Assembly (NCBI GenBank): GCA_000482145.1
Contig: AUXH01000207.1
Coordinates: 1-28,381 of the forward strand
Direction of reading: 5' to 3'
Length of the DNA stretch: 28,381 bases
Source: Strigomonas culicis
Lineage: Eukaryota > Euglenozoa > Kinetoplastea > Trypanosomatida > Trypanosomatidae
Both the position numbers and the translations under genes were made by a program. This document shows positions 15,672 through 24,469 of the stretch, in pieces. Numbering within the stretch: the first letter of the stretch is position 1; every line of letters begins with the position of its first letter. Below the pieces are notes generated by a model. That model searched no databases. It was not told where the DNA came from and worked only from the letters and a program-made list of their open reading frames with translations.

Positions 15672-17936
15672 CTAAATAACCTCCGCTTCCCGTTCGATCA
15701 CGTACACATCCTTCACCCCATCGCGGTGCTGGTGCTGCGCATCCGTGTAGTAGGCGTTGTAGATGCGCGTCAAGAGCACCACACGCCACTGGCGCCGGAG
15801 CATCTGTTTAGTGCAGTTGTAGTCTCCCCGGAACACTCCCCAACGGCCCTCGTATTGGTACGTCCCCTGCCCCTGGCTCACCACCGTGGTCAGCACCTGC
15901 TGCAGGTACGTGTCCATGTTGTATCGCTGTGTGGGCAGCTGCGCGTGGTAGCGATAGGGGTGGATGTCCGTGCCGCCGCAGGCTATGTGACGGTCGCGCG
16001 GGAGCGCCTCCATGCACGACGCGTCGGTGAAGGGTGTATACCACTGCCACAGTGCCTCCGCCAACTTCTGTGACCGATTGTCGTCCGCGTCATCATCGCT
16101 GCCCACGTCGCGCGTTGGGTCTCCATCATCGCGACGCCACTGTGCGGCTGCCGGCCGTACAAACGGATTAGGCAGCTCCAGCATAAGGGTCAGCCCACGC
16201 GTCTCCGACAGCCACGGCATGGGTGTTTCATTCGCGACGATGTGTTCCGTCAAGTACTCCTCAAAAAGCTCCTTCTTAAGGCCCAGCACAAAGAGGGACC
16301 TCTGCCACAAGACGTGGTAGAGATAGTCCGAGTAGACATACACGTAACACTCACACGCGTGTGCGCACAGCTGTTTTCGTTGGCGCTCCTTCGCTTGGTT
16401 TATGAGCTCCATCTGCCGCTCCATTTCCCGCAATTGTTGCACATCCTTCTCTGCCGTTTTCTTACGCACCCTATAATGCGTATCCCTGTAGTATCGCTTC
16501 TGAGGTTTAAAGATCTCCAAGAAGGATGCATTTTCCGCCGTCCATAACAGATGCCGCCACGGCAGCGGTGACCGGAGCACCGCCTCTACGTCCTTTGCCG
16601 CCGCACCGGCGGGGGCGGACGGTTCGGCTGTTTCCCTTTCACCTCCATCTCGTAACGGGTCATTGCCGGGCAGCATCATCTCGTTGGTGTAGATCGTATG
16701 GTAGTGTATCTCCGGCAGCGTCAGCGACAGATAGGGGAAGTAGTTGTGTCGGGCGATGTCGTATGCGTTTGCGTACACGTGCTGCTGCGGAGAGGCCGTG
16801 TCGACGTTGGCGGAGGGGACGGGCGGCGATGCGCGGGCAGCGTGGAGCTCCACAAAGTGGATCCGCTTTTGCTCGAGCCGTTGCCGCGGTGGCGGGTGGA
16901 ACTGATAGGGGGCTTTCCCTCCCACATGACCATGCGGATGGTCGCTCCCCATTGTCGGCGCTACTTGTTGATTCGTTTGTGTCCGGTGCATCGCGCCCAG
17001 CTGCTGCACGGTTTCGCTCAGGAAGGACAGGGCAAGTCCGTGATCCATGAAGAGATACTTGTGGTAGTACAGCAGATACTTGGTGAGGCTCTTCGCGATG
17101 AGTGTGTACTGCAGTGAGACGCTGCGAGGCACCCCACTGCTGTTATCCGTCACCGGTGTCATGCCGCCCGCCGACGCCAGTGCCTGTAGCTGCTCCGATA
17201 ACTGTTGCATGCTCCGCTGCAGCCGCTGCTCCTCCCCACGTCGTGAGACGTTCGCGAAGCGCCAGTGCCGCGGGAGAACGCCGCGCAGATCCAACACCGT
17301 GACCGCCGAGAAGTTGACGGCATCCTGAACGACGTCGCTGTCCCACAGCAGTCGCGGCAGCGGCTCCCCACGCCGGTCGGTGAGCACGTGATTGTCCAGC
17401 AGCGACCCATCGTCATTGCGAATGAGCAGGAGCGAGCTGTTGCGGGGCCACAGAAGGCGGACGAGGAGAGACAGCTGCTGCTGTAGGTCCACCACATTGT
17501 ACACCCCGTTGCGGTGGAGCCATTTTTGCTTCTCCTCATCACTTTCGTATTTATGTGAAATGAAAGAGCGCCAAAAAGCGATATTGTTCGCTGATTCGTC
17601 GAACTGTTTCACATAATAGTAATAATAAGGATCATTGTAGTTCACATCGCCTACGCGCCGCGATTTAAAGTCCGGCATGAAAAAAAGATAGAAGCATACA
17701 ACCACAGCAAGTGACAGGACGAGCAGAAGAGTGGCTGCCTTCCGCTGTGTCAGAGAGGCGAAGACACGAAGGAGCCGCTGCAGCCCCGCCTGCCGACGCG
17801 GCGCGGCCCAGGCTGCATCCAACTGATAGTGGCTTCCAGCATCTGTATGGGGGAGATGTCCATGGGCATCTGCCGGCAGATGCCCATGACTCTTGTCTTC
17901 GGCGCGGGCGAAAGGGATGCTGGGGAACTGCCTCAT
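15672..17936 (-). CDS. Hypothetical type II membrane protein, 754 residues
   Basis: The ATG at 17936 was chosen; the frame stays open to 18125 but only through Tyr/Phe/Ser-rich UTR sequence containing the acceptor. The N-terminus carries a short peptide repeat (HGHLP at 18-22 and 26-30) and a basic stretch, then one TM at about 67-88 (AATLLLVLSLAVVVCFYLFF). The remaining 660 residues have no second clear span, so they are predicted to be lumenal or extracellular. Features include NDPYYYYYVK (101-110), sequons NSS and NFS, a basic helical stretch (YRVRKKTAEKDVQQLREMER), a CxCYVYVYSDYLYHVLW segment and a C-terminal domain with conserved-looking Cys/Trp (WQWYTPFTDASC, RWGVFRGDYNC). Topology and size would suit a Golgi or ER lumenal enzyme such as a glycosyltransferase, but I see no DxD or other diagnostic motif and do not assign one. 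Confidence 0.82.
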   Translation of the reverse strand: MRQFPSIPFARAEDKSHGHLPADAHGHLPHTDAGSHYQLDAAWAAPRRQAGLQRLLRVFASLTQRKAATLLLVLSLAVVVCFYLFFMPDFKSRRVGDVNYNDPYYYYYVKQFDESANNIAFWRSFISHKYESDEEKQKWLHRNGVYNVVDLQQQLSLLVRLLWPRNSSLLLIRNDDGSLLDNHVLTDRRGEPLPRLLWDSDVVQDAVNFSAVTVLDLRGVLPRHWRFANVSRRGEEQRLQRSMQQLSEQLQALASAGGMTPVTDNSSGVPRSVSLQYTLIAKSLTKYLLYYHKYLFMDHGLALSFLSETVQQLGAMHRTQTNQQVAPTMGSDHPHGHVGGKAPYQFHPPPRQRLEQKRIHFVELHAARASPPVPSANVDTASPQQHVYANAYDIARHNYFPYLSLTLPEIHYHTIYTNEMMLPGNDPLRDGGERETAEPSAPAGAAAKDVEAVLRSPLPWRHLLWTAENASFLEIFKPQKRYYRDTHYRVRKKTAEKDVQQLREMERQMELINQAKERQRKQLCAHACECYVYVYSDYLYHVLWQRSLFVLGLKKELFEEYLTEHIVANETPMPWLSETRGLTLMLELPNPFVRPAAAQWRRDDGDPTRDVGSDDDADDNRSQKLAEALWQWYTPFTDASCMEALPRDRHIACGGTDIHPYRYHAQLPTQRYNMDTYLQQVLTTVVSQGQGTYQYEGRWGVFRGDYNCTKQMLRRQWRVVLLTRIYNAYYTDAQHQHRDGVKDVYVIEREAEVI
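17861..17888. repeat. Perfect 28-nt palindrome inside a coding region
   Basis: The half-site catgggcatctgcc is followed at once by its exact reverse complement. It encodes part of the HGHLPADAHGHLP peptide repeat of the type II membrane protein. The flanking bases do not extend it. Confidence 0.95.
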
Positions 17937-18508
17937 GCAGCCTTCTGTTTCTCTTTTTCTTGTTGTTATGGATCGCTTTGTATAGTTTGCTATGGAAAAT
18001 AGAAGGAAAAAACAACAGACACTGTAATAATCCACACTGAGAAGGAATGAGTAAAAGAGAGGAATACATATAAAGACATAAAAAAAAAAGTAAACATTAT
18101 AGAGTAATACTATATGCACATACAAGGTTTTACAGTCAATCCTATTGGGTTATTATATATAAGGTACGTTATTTCGACACAAACTTCATTCTATCCGATC
18201 AAAAAAAAAAACGATAACAGAAAAACACAAGAAGAAGAATGTATCAAAGAATAACAATGAGGGAAAACGAGAAGAAATAAAGGCGACGAATTAAAGTTTG
18301 GTTTCTTTTTACAACAACGTACATGACGTACATTTATAAATAGTAATAATAATGAAGGAATCGAAAAAAGAAGAGATCATTCAAATAATAACAATAGTAG
18401 TAATAGTCATCAAATAAATGAACAAAAAAAAAGTACATACTCAGAACAGACTTGTGAAAGAAGTGCCTATTTAAGTAGGACCACCACTTCTACGGTTACC
18501 GTACTCCG
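17937..18508. other. Intergenic region, UTRs
   Basis: Strongly AT-rich 3' UTR of the transporter gene, with A-runs and TAA repeats, plus the acceptor of the type II membrane protein gene. No gene seen. Confidence 0.55.
17990..18025 (-). promoter_or_regulatory. Predicted spliced-leader acceptor for the 754-residue gene
   Basis: TTTTTTCCTTCTATTTTCC is followed by ATAG, with the AG at 17991-17990. The predicted 5' UTR is 53 nt and supports the ATG at 17936. Confidence 0.6.
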
Positions 18509-20838
18509 CTACTCGGACCCACTACTGAGTATGGTATTGTAAATGGTGCCTGCAGTCCCCCAAACCATGGCGACCCACCCGCAGACAAGCAGCACAAGAA
18601 GTCCGACAATGTGCTGAGACGGAATCTTTTTCTTTTTGACCGCATTCCCCACCGCGAGATTACTCTCACAGACGTAGGCAAGAACGTGCGGATCCGTATC
18701 CGGTTTCATCACCTCCAGTGGCTCTGACAGCGGAGGGAGCGGCGGAAGTCCAGAGAAAATGGCGTCTTCATTCACATTTTCTTCCTCTGACGTATCGCAG
18801 CTACTGCTGGCGCTAGAGCAGACACTACTGTTCTCATTGACATCAGCATCATTATTAGCAGCGTATGTCGCATAATCGGCTTCGCGGCCTTTTTCGTTGT
18901 GCTGCCCCTCGTCCCCCTCGCCGACCGTGCCCCACGGTGTCGGAGACGGTCCGTGTGGCGCTCGTGCTCCATGCTGCCACCGCCGCTCGATCACCTCGGC
19001 GGCGGCGCTGCAGCCCAGCTTGCGCACCCCCTCTTCCGCGCGCTCTGGCTGCCGCGGTAGGCCATGCGAGCGGTGCGGCTTGTGGTGGTTATAATAGTCA
19101 AAGGAGTAGTAGTAGAAGAGCGCCGGGAAGATGAAGGCGATGCAGCTCCCGCTGAGCGAGCCGGCGAAGCCAAACACCACGTTGATGTGCGGTATGCAGA
19201 GACCCGAGATGAGCGTGCACACGGAGAGCATGAGGACCACGCGCCGGTGCAGCGGCGTGGGGATGTAGTCAATGTAGGTGGCCTCCTTCCCTCCATGCGA
19301 GTGGTGGTGGCCGGAGCCCTTCTGCCGTGCTGCCTGCTGCCCGTCGTGGGCGCCTGGCGGGCACTCGGTCCTGGTGGTGGTGGTGGCGGTCGACTCGACC
19401 GGGGGTGGTACTTCATCTGATAGCCCAACAAGTAGTAAAGCGAGTTGCGCGCGGCGTTCGTCAGCAGCGCGTACGCGACGCAGAGCTTCACGAGCACGCC
19501 AATGTAGGCGATGAGGATATAATAAAACCGACCCTCCTGCAGCGGCGCGTAGAGCAGCAGGATGGACGCGTTCTCGAGGTAGCGGCTGCCGAAGTCAAAG
19601 TAGCAGAAGAAGATGACGCCGCAGTAAAGCACAAAGCACAGCAGCATGGCGTAGAACGCCGCCCACGTGTAGTTGCGATGGTTGCGCTTCCGCTTGATCG
19701 CGTGGTCGAGGTCCCAGAAGACCTCGAAGGCGTTGATCTGACAGCAGTAGGCGAAGGTGAACACGCCCACGCTCTGGATGACCGCGTTGCCGCTGCGGAA
19801 AAGATAGACCGCATTCGTCGTCGTGTCGCTCGGCACCGCCGCGAGGGTCCGTGCGCCGACCAGCCGCACGTGCTGGAGGTTCTCCCGCAGCCCGTGCGCG
19901 CAGCTGTGAAGGACGACGACGAGCACAAAATAGACCATGAAGCAGACCGCCACTGTCGACGCGTAGCGGAGGCTGTCGATGTGCTTGGGCAGCACCAGCG
20001 GCAGCATGCAGAGCGCCCAGATGCCGACCGTGCCGCAGAGCGCGTACACTTTAGAGTGACTGCTGCCGGTGGCGCTCGCCGTGGCCGCCGGGCGAAGGAT
20101 GGCGGAGAGGCAGTCGTTGACCGAGATGACATAGGCCACGCAGCCGGCGTAGCTGTGAAAGAAGCGAATGCCGGCCACTACATGGGAAAAGTCGAAGCGG
20201 CGACGCCGCCCCCCAACTGCGGAGGCCTGCTCCTTCCCACGCGCACCCCCCGTGCGCTTCCGGCCGCCGCCAAAGACATCCAGCAGCGGCACGATCTTCC
20301 CCATCTGTTCGAAGCTGTGGATGTGCGTGTTCTCGGCCGCGACGGCGAGGAGGTACATGGAGTAGACAGAAAAGACCGTGATGAGCAGCAGCAGGAGAAA
20401 GGCAAGCAGCAGCCCCGCGTCGTTGCTCGCGGCTGGCAGGCCGAGGATGCCGGCCCCGATGGAGGCCCCCGCCAGGTTGAAGATGCTGCTGCGGATGCCA
20501 CCCGGCGGCACCACGCCGGCTAGGAAGGTGGTGCAGGTGGCGGTGAACGAGGCGCTGCCGCCGCCGTCGCCGTGGGGGATCGCGCCACTGCATGAGGACG
20601 GCGGCAGAGATAGCATTCCATCTCCGCTGCGGCCTGCCGCCGCAGAGGAGGTAGGCGGGAGCGCGTCCGCGTCCGCCTCCGCCTGGATGGCGGCCGCCAG
20701 CGCGGCCGCCGTCTGCGGACTGGTCTCCTTTTCCCACAGCGCGGTGGAGGGCGAAGTGGGGGTGGGGGTGTTGTTCGGAGTGGTGGTCATCGCCACCACC
20801 ACGTCACGAGGGGCGGCTGAGAAGTTGCTGCTGTCCAT
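18509..20838 (-). CDS. AAAP-family amino-acid transporter, interrupted by a -1 frameshift
   Basis: AAAP permeases move amino acids across the plasma or lysosome-like membranes by proton symport. The first ATG is at 20838 (a TTG-initiated extension was rejected). Residues 1-115 form a Ser/Thr/Ala-rich cytosolic N-terminus. The family signature NLAGASIGAGILGLP (121-135) opens TM1. Further TM segments are visible at about 142-166, 222-246, 264-284, 291-311, 350-370, 391-413 and 437-460. After residue about 479, in a run of five Gs on the plus strand (19401-19405), the frame must change by one missing base. The second frame then gives TM segments VVLMLSVCTLISG and SGSCIAFIFPALFYYY, a long charged loop, and a last TM (IVGLLVLLVCGWVAMVWGTAG) ending in TIYNTILSS, as in trypanosomatid members. 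The substrate cannot be told. The frameshift may be a homopolymer error. Confidence 0.88.
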
Positions 20839-21860
20839 CAGAAGAAGTGGAACGTACAATAGCGGTTCTTAGTTTATTGTCGAACAGCAAGCGCTATGAA
20901 GGTTCTTTATGTGTATATTGAATTCTGCCTTTGATACAACGAAGAACAAGAAGAAGATCATATAAAAAAAAAAGAGACCAGATTATGATAATGAAGAAGA
21001 GAAGCATACACTGTGTATCGGACAACACTTCTGTGAATCTTTTTTTTTGTGCACGCAAATAGTGTATTGATTCGTAAGAGAATAAATACTAAAAACATCA
21101 AAAAGTGTTGATGTATTCATATATGCATGTATTCTCGTAGGACATCAGTTACACGCATAGAATCGCTTCTGTTTTTCACTTATTTGATTAAATAAGTATC
21201 ACTATCGTACGCTTAAATATGCGAAACAAATAAAAGAAACAACATACTTAAAACAATGCAGTAGAAAAAGAAGATACATATAAAAACGGGATTTTGATGG
21301 AGAAATAAAAACACTGGGAACGTATGTGCCTATGTGGATGCATATTCGAATACATGATGCTCATATAATGCTCACAGGCGTACCTCTCGAAAAAAAAAAA
21401 GAAACATAGATGTTGTTTCAAACATGTCAACCGAATTCTTTGAATACATACATACGTCTGCGTAAGCAAAAAGAAAAAGCAAAACTGTAAAAGAAAGGAA
21501 AGTAAACAACAAATAAGGGCACGCACGTTTTTTATATTTAAAGAGACTACTGGCAATAAAAATACGTAAGTCTCTTCTAACGCAAAGTAAAAAAAAAACA
21601 GTGTAAAAGTAAAAAAAACGTCCCTCAGTTACGTTCTACAGATAAACCTCACACAGGTGGGTAATAGGAGAAGGTGTCGTAAGCTCTAAGATAAACAGAC
21701 GTACAGACACCTTCAGCTGTTTGATTTATCTACGTATATAATATAAATAATATACATAAAAAGAACTTCTATATTTTGTTTCCATTGTGGTGCGAGTATC
21801 GTTTATATACATTAAGAGAGATGCAATGGTTCGCTTCCATGCTTCCTACATATTCTCGAT
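20839..21860. other. Longest intergenic region, UTRs
   Basis: 1022 AT-rich bases covering the 5' UTR of the transporter and a long 3' UTR of the gene ending at 21861. A 102-codon frame at 21248-21556 has no ATG at its start and is Phe/Cys/His-rich low-complexity sequence; I do not call it. No RNA gene recognised. Confidence 0.5.
20939..20990 (-). promoter_or_regulatory. Predicted spliced-leader acceptor for the transporter gene
   Basis: Pyrimidine tracts (CTCTTTTTTTTTT and CTTCTTCTTGTTCTTCG) precede AAAG, with the AG at 20940-20939. The predicted 5' UTR is about 100 nt. Confidence 0.5.
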
Positions 21861-23978
21861 TTACAATCCATACAGATGTGCCAAGCTTCGCAGCTGCTCG
21901 TGCTCCATAGATTCTTCTCCGTAGAGGATGCGGGAGCCCTTGTCGACAAAGTGAAGAAACTGCATCGCACGGGTGTGGTCGCCAAGAGAGACCAGCATCT
22001 TCGCGGCGATCACGAACAGCGGCGAGCTGAGTGCGAGGGACTCATCAAAGCCGATGCACCGTATCGTATGTGAGTCCTCCAAGTTCAACAGCGCGTTGAC
22101 GTGCGGTACCTCCCGCTGTTTGTTCTTCCGCTGCATCCGCTTCCACGCGCTGCCGCTCTCCTCATACGCTGTGATATGCGCCATGGCCGCGGCGGCGCCC
22201 TGGACAAGGAAGTTCGCGATGGCGGCGCCGCTGCCGTCGGTGCTCGCCTTGGGCCGCAGGAACATGGACGAGTGCGGGCCGTCGGGGGGCCCCTGGTAGC
22301 TGTCGGCGGGCAGCAGCAGCTTCAGGAAGTGCGTGTTGTGCCCCGGCACGTACTGGAAGTAGAGGGGCAGGTACCAGCAGCAGTAGTAGAAGGTGCAGCG
22401 CTCCGCCGCGGACTCGACCCGCGCGAGGCGGGAGCGCGGCCGGCGCAGCACGTTCGCCACCGCATCGACGTACAGCGACACGCTCACGTTCGTCGTGAGC
22501 GTGACCGTGATGGGCGTCGCCAGGTTGAAGTCGCGCGCGAGGAAGAGGAAGGTGCTGGCCTGCGCCGCGGAGCTCGCGTTGGCGTTCGCGGCACCGAAGC
22601 CGTTGCCGGAGGAGACGCCGTCCAGCACCGCGTAGAAGTTCAGCATATGGCCCGTCGAGTTCACGTGTGAGCCGCTGCCGGCGCTCTTGCCTTTGCTGAC
22701 CTCGTCCGCCGCCAGCGGGTTCGACTCCGCCGCACCCGTGGCGCCGGTACCGGTCGAGCTCGTGTCATCCTTGTACAGCAGCTCGTAGTTCGTCGGCGGC
22801 ATCTCCTGTATCGTGGCCTGCACGGCCGCGTCGTCAGGGAACTGCTGCGCCATGTTGATGAGGTCACACTGCGTCTTGTTGATGAGCTCCATCACGTTCT
22901 CGAGAATGCGGTGGCGCCGCTTCACCTCCGTCTGGTCCAGCTCGTTCACAAAGAGCAGCACCAGGAAGACGTAGTTCGTCGCCGTCGTGAGGTAGTAGTA
23001 GCGCAGGTACTGCGTGATGCGGTCGAAGAGCTGCCGCAGCTGGTCGCAGGTGACGAAGTGCCCCGCGCGGAAGTGCTCGAGCATCGTCACCGCGCGGTAC
23101 GGCTGAATGCGCACGTCGCCGGTGGTCATGGCGGAGTGGAAGCTCGAACAGTGGCCGTTTGGCTCCCGCGGCACGCGCTGGACGGCCTCCTCGCCGCCCG
23201 CCTTCAGTGGGTTGTCGCCGCTGAGGTCGAGCGGCAGGTCGCTCGTGCTCTCGGCGTCGGTGGTCGACCCCTCGCGCAGCGCCGCGCGGCTGTGGGACAC
23301 CTCCCCGCGGTGCCCCTGCAGGTAGGCGAGGTAGGTCTCCTTGTTGTTCTCCTCGTTCACCTCGCGCGTCACGCGGAGCAGCTCCTCCATGTTTGTCTCG
23401 TACCACACCATGATGAGAAACCACAGCAGCTGCAGGTGGACGCAGATGTAGCCGCAGTACACGAGTGCGATGCGGTAGTTGCGCGGGTCCTGGCGCCGCT
23501 CCAGGTACTCGTGCGAGATGTCTGTCGCGAGGCGGATGTAGTCCAGGATGGGCAGCAGCCCCTCCTCGTCCAGCGGCAGCTCCAGCATGAGCTTCTCCCG
23601 CTGGCGGTCGTAGTAGCACGACACGCCGGCCTGTTCCTCCGGCGACTGCGCGGTCTTCTCCTTCTTCTTCCGCTCCTGCCCCTCGTCGCCACCGCCGCCG
23701 TCGTTGTCGTTCTCGTTGTTGGTGGGGTTGCTGCCATCCCCGTCGGCCGATTCGGTGGCGGCGTTCGCCGCCTTCCGCTTCCGTGCGCGGTTGCGGAGGC
23801 CGCCCGCGATGTTCGTGCTGATGGCGACCCAGAAGGCGCGACCCGCATGCTTGCGCAGCCCCTGTTGGAAGTACAGCTCGGAGACGGTGTAGCGGCCTTG
23901 GCGGGCGGCGGCGGCGCCGCGTTCGAAGAAGGCGTCGTGCCCTTCACCGTGTCGGATGGAAGCTTGTTCGTTGCCCAT
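21861..23978 (-). CDS. Hypothetical protein with N-terminal myristoylation motif, 705 residues
   Basis: The ATG at 23978 is set by a splice acceptor only 9 nt upstream; the longer frame (to 24047) reads through that pyrimidine tract as Phe/Val. The N-terminus MGNEQAS fits the N-myristoyltransferase consensus (Gly2, Ala6), suggesting membrane attachment. Residues 14-50 look helical (ARQGRYTVSELYFQQGLRKH). A low-complexity Asn/Asp/Gly then Lys-rich linker spans 66-110. Helical segments include LLPILDYIRLATDISHEYLE (141-160) and a hydrophobic CGYICVHLQLLWFLIMVWY (175-193) that could be a buried helix or a membrane segment. A second linker (Ser/Gly/Ala, about 440-480) precedes a mixed strand/helix C-terminal part ending in AMQFLHFVDKGSRILYGEES. 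The repeated helix pairs could be TPR-like, but I cannot show the consensus. The family is not recognised. Confidence 0.8.
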   Translation of the reverse strand: MGNEQASIRHGEGHDAFFERGAAAARQGRYTVSELYFQQGLRKHAGRAFWVAISTNIAGGLRNRARKRKAANAATESADGDGSNPTNNENDNDGGGGDEGQERKKKEKTAQSPEEQAGVSCYYDRQREKLMLELPLDEEGLLPILDYIRLATDISHEYLERRQDPRNYRIALVYCGYICVHLQLLWFLIMVWYETNMEELLRVTREVNEENNKETYLAYLQGHRGEVSHSRAALREGSTTDAESTSDLPLDLSGDNPLKAGGEEAVQRVPREPNGHCSSFHSAMTTGDVRIQPYRAVTMLEHFRAGHFVTCDQLRQLFDRITQYLRYYYLTTATNYVFLVLLFVNELDQTEVKRRHRILENVMELINKTQCDLINMAQQFPDDAAVQATIQEMPPTNYELLYKDDTSSTGTGATGAAESNPLAADEVSKGKSAGSGSHVNSTGHMLNFYAVLDGVSSGNGFGAANANASSAAQASTFLFLARDFNLATPITVTLTTNVSVSLYVDAVANVLRRPRSRLARVESAAERCTFYYCCWYLPLYFQYVPGHNTHFLKLLLPADSYQGPPDGPHSSMFLRPKASTDGSGAAIANFLVQGAAAAMAHITAYEESGSAWKRMQRKNKQREVPHVNALLNLEDSHTIRCIGFDESLALSSPLFVIAAKMLVSLGDHTRAMQFLHFVDKGSRILYGEESMEHEQLRSLAHLYGL

Positions 23979-24469
23979 TGATGCAGGCTTTATGTGGGTT
24001 CGCAAGAAACAAACAATAGGAACAACAACAACAACAAAAAAAAACAAAATAAAATAATGCTATTGTATACAAACAGTTTATTTTTCTTCGTTTTACAAAA
24101 AAGGTTAAATTACAACGCTTAAGTTAGAAAAGAAATAAACTAAATAAAGTAGAACTGTTGGCACAGAAAGAAAACAGAAAGGAGCAAGAAAAATTAAAAA
24201 AAAACACGGAAAAAAAACGAGTGTATACTAGAGGTAGATATAGAAGAAAAAGAGAAATGATAATGTAAAGAAGAACAATTGAAAAAAAAAACATATTTCA
24301 GAGGAAAGAAAAAGTACAGTAACATAGGCCTTTGCACACAGAAAGTGTATGGTAATTAAACAAAACTATAGAATTAATTCAATATACAAGTATTAAAAGT
24401 ATACAATTACAGAACACACACACAAAAAAAAAACACCACCACCACCAAACACTCAACTCGGTCGCTTAT
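23979..24469. other. Intergenic region, UTRs
   Basis: AT-rich spacer with many A-runs on the plus strand; it contains the acceptor of the gene at 21861-23978 and the 3' UTR of the large gene that ends at 24470. A short CCA repeat lies at about 24436-24447. No gene seen. Confidence 0.55.
23988..24050 (-). promoter_or_regulatory. Predicted spliced-leader acceptor that fixes the start of the myristoylated protein
   Basis: A T/G-rich tract (TTTTTTTTTGTTGTTGTTG, then TTCCTATTGTTTGTTTCTTG) precedes ACATAAAG, with the AG at 23989-23988. The predicted 5' UTR is 9 nt, so translation should start at 23978 and expose Gly2. Confidence 0.55.

Noticed and set aside
19327..20523. Plus-strand ORF (398 codons) opposite the transporter
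   Set aside because: The opposite strand encodes clear AAAP transporter motifs; this ORF is an Arg/Val/Glu/Asp-rich shadow.
21248..21556. Minus-strand frame of 102 codons in the longest gap
   Set aside because: It has no ATG at its start, is rich in Phe/Cys/His from T-rich DNA, and I saw no good acceptor in front of it.
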